17,383 nt of DNA from positions 1-17,383 of the forward strand of contig DIHT01000173.1 of NCBI GenBank assembly GCA_002420305.1, given 5' to 3'. The first letter of the stretch is position 1. Every line of letters begins with the position of its first letter. The position numbers and the translations under genes were made by a program. The notes beneath the pieces are model-generated. The model saw nothing but the letters and a program-made list of their open reading frames with translations. It searched no databases and was not told where the DNA came from. The stretch comes from Akkermansiaceae bacterium UBA5689. Its GTDB lineage: Bacteria > Verrucomicrobiota > Verrucomicrobiia > Verrucomicrobiales > Akkermansiaceae. This document shows positions 7,052-14,091 of the stretch, one piece after another.

Positions 7052-7752
7052 GGCTGCGCACCTGAGACAGTCCTTCTACCGGCAAGCCCCTTCATAATAG
7101 ATTGTCTGACATCCTGATAGAAGCTCTCCCTGACGTTCTCCCCCTGTGAACGGGCAAACTGAAGATCCCGCTTCTTCACACACTGCCATCCATCAAACAC
7201 CATCAGAGAACGGTCGTGAGAGTAACGAGTATTCGCAGGAGGCACCTTGTTCTTTACGACCTTCATGAATCCCATTTCTTTTTCGAGATACTCATGAATC
7301 ACCTTCTCCTCACCACGAACAAACCACCAGTTACTGCTGTCGGCGTCCACCGCACTGGCATAATCCTGTAACTGCTCTAGCTGGTCCGTTTCCGGATCTA
7401 TGGAGATCGATACTACGTGGAAGTTGTCCTCGCCTGAAAATTCCTTGTAGAGACTTTTCAGATCTTCCGCAGCAGTTTCCAGACAGTAGGGGCAGGTCGC
7501 AAAAAAATTTGTCGCTACCCATACTTTGTCTTGGAGGTCCGCAAGGCTGACCTCCTTCCCTTCCTGATTTGTCAGCACAAGATCCTTGGCAAGACTCCCA
7601 AAATCCTCGGCCACTTCGCCACCGGCGTCAGCCACAATGGGTATGAACCTGCGCTTCCGTGATTCCCTCAGCCAGAAGGAAGTTCCAAGCACCGCGATAC
7701 TCAGGACCGCGACAACGGTATAGATTAGAATGATCTTGTTTCTGTCAGTCAT
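7048..7752 (-). CDS. SCO1/SenC-family protein with a CPYC motif
   Basis: SCO proteins are membrane-anchored thioredoxin-fold copper chaperones or reductants that help assemble the CuA site of cytochrome c oxidase. The protein has 234 residues: a single N-terminal anchor (about 7-28), then the thioredoxin-like domain facing the periplasm. It begins DLVLTNQEGKEVSLADL, as in SCO. SISIDPETD (116-122) and the distal His179 in RYSHDRSLMVFDG are the usual SCO landmarks. The cysteine site differs: SCO proteins normally have CxxxC, while here it is Cys87-Pro-Tyr-Cys90 in FFATCPYCLE, a CxxC as in glutaredoxins. That may mean a mainly thiol-redox role. There is a seven-base gap after the SCO-like gene upstream and a four-base overlap with DUF420 downstream. 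Confidence 0.88.
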   Translation of the reverse strand: MTDRNKIILIYTVVAVLSIAVLGTSFWLRESRKRRFIPIVADAGGEVAEDFGSLAKDLVLTNQEGKEVSLADLQDKVWVATNFFATCPYCLETAAEDLKSLYKEFSGEDNFHVVSISIDPETDQLEQLQDYASAVDADSSNWWFVRGEEKVIHEYLEKEMGFMKVVKNKVPPANTRYSHDRSLMVFDGWQCVKKRDLQFARSQGENVRESFYQDVRQSIMKGLAGRRTVSGAQP

Positions 7753-7759
7753 AATTCTC

Positions 7760-8539
7760 TTATCCTTCTTTCAGATCTCCCTCGCGGATGTACTGCAGGA
7801 CCGCATCCAGACGGGCACGAGCTTTCTCCACATCATCGACCCGCTCTCGGGCATTAAGTCTTCTGGCTTCCTCGGGATCCTCCGCAAGTAATCTTCCTGC
7901 GTCATCAGCGACCTCTCGGGCGAGGTTGAGGTCAAACATCGGAGCCAGCACATGCAGGTTCTCGTCAATAAAAACGAGAGTTGATCTAAAGCGCTCGCGC
8001 GGGCCTTCCAGCGATGAAACCGATTCCTTGAACTCTGCTCGAATCTTGTGGCGGATATAGCCTCTGGCGGCTTCTTCCTCGGCCTGCACGAAAAACCAGC
8101 GAGAATCATCCGCCACTCCAAGTTCCATCAGCAAATGCCGCAGTTCGTCCGGGCCATCGGCTTCGGGATTTACTGTGATGCCCAGAAAAAGAAGATTTTC
8201 GTCATCAGGAAATCTTTGAGACAGGTCCCTCATCGCACCCAACGACTCCTTCATTCTCTCCCCCTCTTGGAGAGAAAGAGGCGTGAAAAGGGTCGTCTTC
8301 CCCTTCAATTGTTCGGTGGTGAATGCCTTATTGTTCTGGTCTCGACCAAAAAATACCTCAGTGAGACGCTGGACGACATGAGGCCGGGCATCCTGCTCAT
8401 CGCTTTGATGTTTGAGGCGGTATGCAAAAGTAACGAGGACCCCTCCGATGATCATTAAGACCGCGATCGACAGCCCTGTCTTCTTCAGCTTCGCAGGATC
8501 CCTCTCTGCAGGCTCAAGATGGATTGTTTGTCTGGCCAC
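7760..8539 (-). CDS. Cysteine-free SCO-like membrane-anchored protein
   Basis: The protein has 259 residues starting at GTG 8539. A polar N terminus precedes one transmembrane anchor (about 22-40), then a periplasmic domain that follows the SCO layout: FFGRDQNNKAFTTEQLKGKTTLFT, FLGITVNPEADG (118-128) in place of the SCO VSISIDPETD block, and RSTLVFIDE (185-193) in place of RSLMVFDG. The copper ligands are gone: there is no cysteine anywhere, the CxxxC position reads TPLSLQEGE, and the conserved His aligns with Arg183. The C-terminal 50 residues are a charged helical tail. It lies seven bases before the SCO gene and probably arose by duplication. It may be a structural partner of the catalytic SCO. 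The homology is inferred from parallel motifs and position, since the sequence is divergent. Confidence 0.72.
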   Translation of the reverse strand: MARQTIHLEPAERDPAKLKKTGLSIAVLMIIGGVLVTFAYRLKHQSDEQDARPHVVQRLTEVFFGRDQNNKAFTTEQLKGKTTLFTPLSLQEGERMKESLGAMRDLSQRFPDDENLLFLGITVNPEADGPDELRHLLMELGVADDSRWFFVQAEEEAARGYIRHKIRAEFKESVSSLEGPRERFRSTLVFIDENLHVLAPMFDLNLAREVADDAGRLLAEDPEEARRLNARERVDDVEKARARLDAVLQYIREGDLKEG

Positions 8540-8633
8540 AACGGGGGGAACCTAGGACGGCAAAGGCAGATTGGAAATGGAAATTCGCACAACCTTTCCA
8601 CGATAACCACATCCAGCGCGCGTCTCAGACTGC

Positions 8634-9560
8634 TCAATTCCAGTCCAAGGCAAGCGCTGTCAGCACTACAGGAAGGTAGAGAAGCGTGAGCAGGAAAAAC
8701 CGCCGACACGACTGACGATCCCCTGCTAGCGCAAATCTAGCCGCCATCAAACACAGGTAAAGCCCTGCCGCACCACCTATTAGGCCAAACATCAACCCTG
8801 CATATCCCATCAGAAATGCGTAAAGCGCCAGCCCTGAGAGCCCCAGAGAAAATATCGCAGCTAGAAGTCCAGAGCGCCTGCCTGATTCATCTCCATCAGA
8901 CCACATTCTAAATCCCGCTGTTTCGTACTGCTCCCGGCATAGCCAGTTGATTGAAACAAAGTGTGGTAGCTGCCAGAGAAACAGGAGGGCGAAAAGAAAC
9001 CATCCGCGTGGATCTTCCATCCCACCTCCGCCTCCAACCCAGCCGATCACCGGTGGCAGAGCACCGGGAATTGCGCCTACCAGCGTATTAATAGAACTTC
9101 TCCTTTTGAGTGGAGTGTAAACGAACACATAGGTTGCGATGGTGATCGCGATCAGGGTAGCCGCTCCCTTGTCCACCATCGCAGCGACGTGGATGATCCC
9201 AAACCCACAAAGTATCCAGCCGAGCATGAACGCCCAAGTTGGAAGAACACGCTCGGCCGGTAGCGGACGGTCAGCTGTCCGAAGCATTCTGGCATCCTCT
9301 TTGATCTCCATCAACTGATTGAAGACCGCGGACCCGAAGGCGGCCGCTGCCGTGCCGACCAAGGTGTGTATTAAATCCCAGAGCTGCCCCCATTCCCAAG
9401 CCCCGGACTGAGAGAGGACGGCGATCAGAAAACCAAAAAAGGTCGTCAGCAGAACAAAGATGTTGAGCCGCAGCTTGATCAGGGCGGCCAAGTCTCCTCT
9501 GAGGCTTGGCCCAGAAGCACCCTCACCTCCTTGTTTGTCTCCTTCGTCCTTCACGCTCAT
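8634..9560 (-). CDS. ctaB: Protoheme IX farnesyltransferase (heme O synthase)
   Basis: This enzyme transfers a farnesyl group from farnesyl diphosphate to heme B, making heme O for heme-copper oxidases, in the inner membrane. At 308 residues with several hydrophobic helices it is normal length. The first prenyl-diphosphate motif is at NQLMEIKEDARMLRTADRPLP, with Glu where many homologues have Asp, a common variant. The second conserved block is YTPLKRRSSINTLVGAIPGALPP followed by IGW, and LFLWQLPHF is also diagnostic. It is the first gene of the minus-strand oxidase-assembly set, 94 bases before the SCO-like gene. A 98-base gap separates it from the divergent isomerase at 9659. No heme A synthase or oxidase subunit lies in the window. 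The ATG has no clear Shine-Dalgarno sequence. Confidence 0.96.
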   Translation of the reverse strand: MSVKDEGDKQGGEGASGPSLRGDLAALIKLRLNIFVLLTTFFGFLIAVLSQSGAWEWGQLWDLIHTLVGTAAAAFGSAVFNQLMEIKEDARMLRTADRPLPAERVLPTWAFMLGWILCGFGIIHVAAMVDKGAATLIAITIATYVFVYTPLKRRSSINTLVGAIPGALPPVIGWVGGGGGMEDPRGWFLFALLFLWQLPHFVSINWLCREQYETAGFRMWSDGDESGRRSGLLAAIFSLGLSGLALYAFLMGYAGLMFGLIGGAAGLYLCLMAARFALAGDRQSCRRFFLLTLLYLPVVLTALALDWN

Positions 9561-9658
9561 GCAGTGTGCTACGGACTCTGCCTTACCGCAATCTCAGCAA
9601 GTGCAAGATCCCCACGAAATTTCTGCCAATTTTCTCCTTCAGGCCCTACACCGGTGCC

Positions 9659-10480
9659 ATGAATTTTGCGATTTGCAACGAGACCTTCCAAGACCGCAGC
9701 TTTTCGGAGCAATGCCAAGCCGCTGAGGCTGCGGGCTACACTGGAATCGAAATTGCCCCATTCACCCTCGCCGACGACATCTCCCTCATTTCTGCCTCGG
9801 AGATTGCCAGCTGCCGGAAGGCGGCAGCTGATCATAACCTTCAAATCGTGGGACTCCACTGGTTGCTGGCCAAGACTGAGGGATATCATCTCACCAGCCC
9901 TGATGCCTCAATTCGGGCAGCCACCGCCGACTACGCCCGCCGACTGGCTGATCTTTGCTCCAGCCTTGGCGGGACTGTCATGGTCTGGGGAAGCCCCCAG
10001 CAGCGTTCACTGGAGTCGGGATGGGATTACGGGGAATCCGTGGAGCGAGCTGTCGAAGTCCTCAGGCCGGCCGCCGAACACTGTGCCGACCTCGGGATCA
10101 CCATCGCCATGGAACCCCTTGCCAGATCAGAGACCAATTTTCTGAACACCGCGGAGGAAACCACCGCCCTTCTCGATATTGTGGATCACTCCCACCTCCA
10201 GCTCCATCTCGACGTCAAGGCCATGAGTTCTGAGCGAAAGGGGCTAGGGGATCTCGTCCGCGACAATGCCTCCCGAATCGCACATTATCACGCCAACGAC
10301 CCCAACCTGCTCGGCCCCGGCATGGGCGAAGTGGATCATACCCCAGCCGCCCAGGCTCTCCACGAAATAGGATATCAGGGCTGGATTTCAGTCGAAGTCT
10401 TCAAATACGAGCCCAGCCCAGACGAAATTGCCCGACAGAGCATGGAATACCTCCAAAAGGTCTATCTTGGCGGATACTGA
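9659..10480 (+). CDS. Sugar phosphate isomerase/epimerase-type TIM barrel
   Basis: The protein has 273 residues of the AP endonuclease 2/xylose-isomerase-like TIM-barrel family, which isomerises or epimerises sugars, inositols or hydroxypyruvate using a divalent metal. The barrel starts at once with MNFAICNETF. The metal ligands are at the ends of the expected strands: Glu152 (IAMEPL), Asp185 (LHLDVKAMSS), His211 (HYHANDPN) and Glu246 (ISVEVFKYE). A PGMGEVDHTP loop follows the His, as is usual. I chose ATG 9659 because the barrel begins there; a longer frame opens at 9506, but its extra residues are unlike the family and would overlap ctaB on the other strand. It leads a plus-strand run with the NRAMP-like transporter and a Gfo/Idh/MocA oxidoreductase. 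The substrate is not predictable. Confidence 0.9.
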   Translation: MNFAICNETFQDRSFSEQCQAAEAAGYTGIEIAPFTLADDISLISASEIASCRKAAADHNLQIVGLHWLLAKTEGYHLTSPDASIRAATADYARRLADLCSSLGGTVMVWGSPQQRSLESGWDYGESVERAVEVLRPAAEHCADLGITIAMEPLARSETNFLNTAEETTALLDIVDHSHLQLHLDVKAMSSERKGLGDLVRDNASRIAHYHANDPNLLGPGMGEVDHTPAAQALHEIGYQGWISVEVFKYEPSPDEIARQSMEYLQKVYLGGY

Positions 10481-10565
10481 GCGATTCCTGACAACCGCTG
10501 AAAACCACCTCTCGCCCGTCCCTTCTTTGAGCTAAATTTCCTCTTTGCCGCTGCTGCCGATTACC

Positions 10566-10578
10566 GGTTAGGGTAACC
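10566..10578 (+). repeat. Short inverted repeat just upstream of the NRAMP-like gene
   Basis: GGTTA-GGG-TAACC lies 8 bases before the ATG at 10587, where a ribosome binding site would be. It could be a small operator or a hairpin affecting translation, or chance, given the five-base arms. The 106-base gap that contains it shows no clear promoter. Confidence 0.2.
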
Positions 10579-10586
10579 CGAGACAC

Positions 10587-12287
10587 ATGAGTAGCAACGA
10601 CGAGCACCCTAACCGCGAGATCGAAATCCTCGAGTCGGTGGCCGACAAAGGCGCCCTCGCAAAGGCCAAAGCCTACACGAAGCTCTCCGGGCCGGGTTGG
10701 CTACAGAGCGCTATCACCCTGGGCGGAGGATCCCTCGGCGGAGCGATGTTCCTCGCGGTCATGGGCGGCTTCGCCATGCTTTGGGTGCAACCCTTTGCCA
10801 TGCTTATGGGAGTCATCCTCCTTGCCGCTATTTCCTACGTAACGCTGAGTACAAAGCGAACCCCTTTCCAAAGTCTCCGGCAGGAAATTAACCCCGTCCT
10901 CGCGTGGGGTTGGCTCGCCGCCTCGCAACTAGCAAATATGATCTGGGTATTGCCTCAGTATTCTCTCTCCTATGCCGCGCTCACAGACAATCTTTTCCCC
11001 TCATTCTTTGAAACATCCAAGGACCTCGACAGCACGAAGTATATCGTCTCTTTCGTGATTCTGGGAGTGATGCTCTCCATCAACTTCCTGGGATCAGGCA
11101 AAGGCAGAGGATACCGTATCTATGAGAACACCCTGAAAGTCCTTGTAGGAATCGTCGTCCTTTCCTTCGTGGGTGTTGTCATTCGCCTCGCTGGCACTCT
11201 CGACTGGGGCTCCATTTTTGCCGGCCTCATTCCAAACCCCTCTCTCATCTGGAAGCCCACGGAAGCCTATAATGCAATCTTGGCAGCGCTCCCTTCAGAA
11301 GCTGCACGGGAATACTGGACGGCTATCGTCCTCAAGGCTCAAAGGGATCCCATGGTTGCCTCGGCTGCTGCTGCAGTTGGGATCAACATGACGTTCCTCA
11401 TGCCCTGGGCCCTTCGCGCTCGCAAATGGACCAGAACGCACCGCAGCCTTTCACGATTCGACCTTGTCACGGGAATGATGATTCCCTTTGTCCTTGCTAC
11501 TGGATGCGTCGTCATCGCTGCCGGCTCTCAATTTCACGGCAAGCCGTTCAAGGGCCTTCTCAGTGAGGAAAACGGCCAGGTAATTATCCATGAAAACAGT
11601 GGAAAATATGCTGATTATAGCAAAGCGATTAATTCCCGTAATGTGAAAGTCGGCGAGACGGTAGCCATCTCGGATGGCGAAAAGAAACTTGCCGCCATGT
11701 TGATCAAACGGGACACCAACCAGCTTGCAGGAGCACTTGAGTCACTGTTTGGGAGTTCTTTCTGGGCGAAAAAAGTCTTTGGAATCGGGGTCCTCGCCAT
11801 GGGGCTATCTACGATATCCATCCTCATGCTGATTTCCGGCTTCGTGGCCTGTGAAGTCACAGGCAAACCGAGGGATAGCATGGCCTTCAAAGTTGGAACC
11901 GCACTAGCCTCCACAGGCGTCCTCTGGCCTTTACTCTGGGGTGGCGAATCCAAGGCTTATCTGGCAGTGACAACCTCGACCTTTGGTTACGTCCTCTTCC
12001 CGATCGCTTTCCTTGCTTTTATCGTCATGATCAACTCCCGAAAGGTCCTCGGAGATCAAGTCCCAAGAGGAAAGGCTCGCCTCGCCTGGAATATCCCTCT
12101 TGTCATCTCCTGTGTCATTACGGGCCTCGCCGCAGGATGGACCGGATGGAATAAGAAGCTCACTATCAAGAACGATGCCGGCGAAATCACGACCGATCTG
12201 GCGATGGGCAAATGGTTTATCATCGTCTTTGCTATCCTCGTTGTGATAGGTTTCTTCCTGCCTAGGAAATCAAAAACGCACAGCTAG
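10587..12287 (+). CDS. NRAMP-like transporter with altered metal-binding motifs
   Basis: The protein has 566 residues with about eleven hydrophobic helices and the layout of the NRAMP (SLC11, LeuT-fold) family. The first helix begins SGPGWLQSAITLGGGSLGG (34-52), where true NRAMP proteins have DPGN: Asp becomes Gly and Asn becomes Trp. Helix 6 reads NMTFLMPWALRAR (267-279), where NRAMP has MPH. The residues that bind Mn2+ or Fe2+ in NRAMP (Asp, Asn, Met, and the nearby His) are thus mostly missing, and only the Met remains. A hydrophilic insert of about 70 residues (318-390) lies between two helices. Such divergent members occur in this group of bacteria, and their substrate is unknown to me. 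It sits between two sugar-type enzymes, 106 and 38 bases away, suggesting a different cargo from classical NRAMP. Confidence 0.78.
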   Translation: MSSNDEHPNREIEILESVADKGALAKAKAYTKLSGPGWLQSAITLGGGSLGGAMFLAVMGGFAMLWVQPFAMLMGVILLAAISYVTLSTKRTPFQSLRQEINPVLAWGWLAASQLANMIWVLPQYSLSYAALTDNLFPSFFETSKDLDSTKYIVSFVILGVMLSINFLGSGKGRGYRIYENTLKVLVGIVVLSFVGVVIRLAGTLDWGSIFAGLIPNPSLIWKPTEAYNAILAALPSEAAREYWTAIVLKAQRDPMVASAAAAVGINMTFLMPWALRARKWTRTHRSLSRFDLVTGMMIPFVLATGCVVIAAGSQFHGKPFKGLLSEENGQVIIHENSGKYADYSKAINSRNVKVGETVAISDGEKKLAAMLIKRDTNQLAGALESLFGSSFWAKKVFGIGVLAMGLSTISILMLISGFVACEVTGKPRDSMAFKVGTALASTGVLWPLLWGGESKAYLAVTTSTFGYVLFPIAFLAFIVMINSRKVLGDQVPRGKARLAWNIPLVISCVITGLAAGWTGWNKKLTIKNDAGEITTDLAMGKWFIIVFAILVVIGFFLPRKSKTHS

Positions 12288-12325
12288 GGCGTCCCTCTTA
12301 CAGAGAAACGGAAAACCTCCCCCTC

Positions 12326-13372
12326 ATGAAATTCGGAATAATCGGGGCCGGCATGATTGGCCAGTTCCACGGCAAGGCCATCGAAGCCATGACGGGCGGA
12401 GAACTGCATTCCGTCTTTGACCTCCGGGCGGAAGCGGCGCAGCAACTCGCGGGGCAGTTCGACGCAAAACCCTTCAGCGACCTCGAGCAGTTTCTGGCCG
12501 ACGACGAACTTCAACTTGTCACCGTGGGCACTCCTTCTGGCGCTCATCTCGATCCCTCCCTCGCCGCTCTGAACGCCGGCAAGCACGTCATCTGTGAAAA
12601 GCCCCTCGAGATCACTCCGGAGCGGATCGATCTCATGATGAGCGCTGCTGAAGAAAACGGAGTCTCCCTCGCAGCCGTTCTCAACCGCCGGTTTCACCCC
12701 GCCATGGATGCCTTTAAGGCTGCTGCTGACGCGGGACGATTTGGCACTCTGACCTCTGCGTCCGCCTACGTAAAGTGGTATCGGGACCAGGCCTACTACG
12801 ACTCCGCAGCGTGGCGAGGCACGTGGGCTCTCGACGGCGGAGGAGCCCTCATGAACCAGTCGATCCATACAATCGACGCCCTGCTTTACCTTGCTGGCCC
12901 AGTGGTCAGCGTACAGGCTAACATCGCCTGCCTCACTCATTGCGATATCGAGGTTGAGGATACTGCCGTGGCCCTCGTGGAATTCGCCAATGGGGCCCGG
13001 GGCGTGATCGAAGGAGCCACCTCCAACTGGTCAAAAGACGGTCACCCTGCCCGCGTGCAGCTCTCCGGAGATCGCGGAAGCGCCTTCCTCGCCGATGAAG
13101 CCTTCGAGATTTGGGATTTTATGGATGAGACCCCAGAGGATACACAAGTGCACCAGACGATGATGAAAGGATCGGAGGCGGGCCTCGGAGCTAACGACCC
13201 TAAGGCCATCAACTTCGAGGGGCACCAGAAAAACTTTGAGGAAGTGATCAGCGCGATCGCTGAGAAACGGGAAGCCAGTGTAAATGCCGCTGAGGCCCGT
13301 AAAGCGGTTGCCTTAATATGCGCCATCTACGAAAGCGCCCGGGACAACGGCAGAAAAATCGATCTATCCTGA
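12326..13372 (+). CDS. Gfo/Idh/MocA family oxidoreductase
   Basis: The protein has 348 residues. The N-terminal Rossmann domain (1-120) has GAGMIG (7-12) for NAD(P) binding and the diagnostic CEKPL at 90-94 (catalytic-site Lys92). The C-terminal alpha/beta domain carries the family pattern DGGGALMNQSIHTIDALLYL, with His181 and Asp184 near the active site. These cytosolic enzymes oxidise or reduce sugars, inositols and related polyols. The ATG is preceded by CCTCCCCCTC and no Shine-Dalgarno sequence. The gene is 38 bases after the NRAMP-like gene and probably cotranscribed with it and the isomerase at 9659. Its TGA lies inside the stem of the hairpin at 13370-13394. The specific substrate is unknown. 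Confidence 0.93.
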   Translation: MKFGIIGAGMIGQFHGKAIEAMTGGELHSVFDLRAEAAQQLAGQFDAKPFSDLEQFLADDELQLVTVGTPSGAHLDPSLAALNAGKHVICEKPLEITPERIDLMMSAAEENGVSLAAVLNRRFHPAMDAFKAAADAGRFGTLTSASAYVKWYRDQAYYDSAAWRGTWALDGGGALMNQSIHTIDALLYLAGPVVSVQANIACLTHCDIEVEDTAVALVEFANGARGVIEGATSNWSKDGHPARVQLSGDRGSAFLADEAFEIWDFMDETPEDTQVHQTMMKGSEAGLGANDPKAINFEGHQKNFEEVISAIAEKREASVNAAEARKAVALICAIYESARDNGRKIDLS

Positions 13373-13394
13373 GGAAGGACAGACCTCTTCCTCA
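13370..13394. terminator. Bidirectional hairpin that contains both convergent stop codons
   Basis: TGAGGAAG (13370-13377) and CTTCCTCA (13387-13394) form a perfect 8-base-pair stem with a 9-base loop. The first three bases of each arm, read on its own strand, are the TGA stop codons of the oxidoreductase (+) and the cytochrome (-). On the plus strand TCCCTCTTTTT follows, a usable terminator tail; on the minus strand there is no T-run. Confidence 0.6.
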
Positions 13395-13976
13395 TCCCTC
13401 TTTTTCTGCAAACTCCTTCACCCTTCTCTGACTCTCGGCATCGAGGCTGGCAATGGGATACTTGTAAGTCTTGCCGTTGGCCAATCTCAGAATTGCCTTA
13501 TCCTCCTCCACCCCGAGCAAAGCGGCTTTGATCTTTTTTCCACTCTTGTTTGTCCAAACCCCCTCCAAAGGCCCTTTCCCCGGTGTTACACTCTCCCCGG
13601 GGCCCAACTCCGCACCCTGAGTAATCCAGAGCTTGAGGATATTCACATCCTTTTCACCCAGTCCCGCCCCCTTCGGAGGCATCCGGTTGTCAGGATCATC
13701 GGACTGGATGACCTTCATAAAGAGACCGCTATTGGGCCTGCCCGGCACAATTTGCAATCCGGCCCCGATATGCTCCTTGATCTGGTGGGGTTCAAGATTG
13801 AAGTCCCCCTTCGCTTTTCCGTCCCTATGGCACTTGAAACAGTGACTTTTCAGGATCGGCAAGACGTCCTTGTCAAATTCTACCGCCCCCACAGAGAGGA
13901 CGGAAAAAACGAGGGCCAGAGCCCCGGCGATGGGTGTTTTCACACCCCCTATATGGCCTTGCCGCCGCGAAATCAC
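13392..13976 (-). CDS. Planctomycete-type c cytochrome fused to an SHD1-like domain
   Basis: The protein has 194 residues and is exported: a hydrophobic signal (about 14-31, GALALVFSVLSVGA) precedes VEFDKDVLPILKSHCFKCH. The heme-binding CFKCH (Cys46, Cys49, His50) and the probable axial Met99 in NRMPPKG define the PSCyt1-type cytochrome domain, with the usual VPGRPNSG between them and LKLWITQGAELG after. Residues about 138-190 (GVWTNKSGKKIKAALL, LANGKTYKYPIASLDAESQ) match the SHD1-like domain found in many planctomycete proteins. No DUF1549/DUF1553 domain follows, so this is a stand-alone electron carrier. The start used is GTG 13976, with GAGG three bases upstream. An internal GTG at 13943 gives a neater signal peptide beginning MKTPIAG. 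The gene is divergent from the isomerase at 14092. Confidence 0.85.
   Translation of the reverse strand: MISRRQGHIGGVKTPIAGALALVFSVLSVGAVEFDKDVLPILKSHCFKCHRDGKAKGDFNLEPHQIKEHIGAGLQIVPGRPNSGLFMKVIQSDDPDNRMPPKGAGLGEKDVNILKLWITQGAELGPGESVTPGKGPLEGVWTNKSGKKIKAALLGVEEDKAILRLANGKTYKYPIASLDAESQRRVKEFAEKEG
13932..13947 (-). repeat. Perfect GAAA-tetraloop hairpin over an alternative cytochrome start
   Basis: Read on the minus strand, GGGTGT-GAAA-ACACCC is a 6-base-pair stem closed by a GNRA-type tetraloop. It covers the in-frame GTG at 13943, which is the alternative start of the cytochrome gene. It could hide that start or stabilise the 5' end of the message, or be chance. Confidence 0.3.
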
Positions 13977-14091
13977 CAGCCTCGAGGTTTTAAAAATCAG
14001 GCTGGCTCGGTCAGAGCTCCTCCCTGCAAAGAGAAACTAGGTTGCATCTCACTCTTGCCAGCTCGCAACAATTGCTCTTTCCTCTCCCCAC

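Noticed and set aside
9506..9658. Longer start for the isomerase at 9659
   Set aside because: The added 51 residues do not resemble the TIM-barrel N terminus, and the extension overlaps ctaB and its control region on the other strand.
12284..12940. 218-residue minus-strand ORF opposite the oxidoreductase
   Set aside because: It is antisense to the NAD-binding domain of a well-conserved Gfo/Idh/MocA gene, with no motif of its own.
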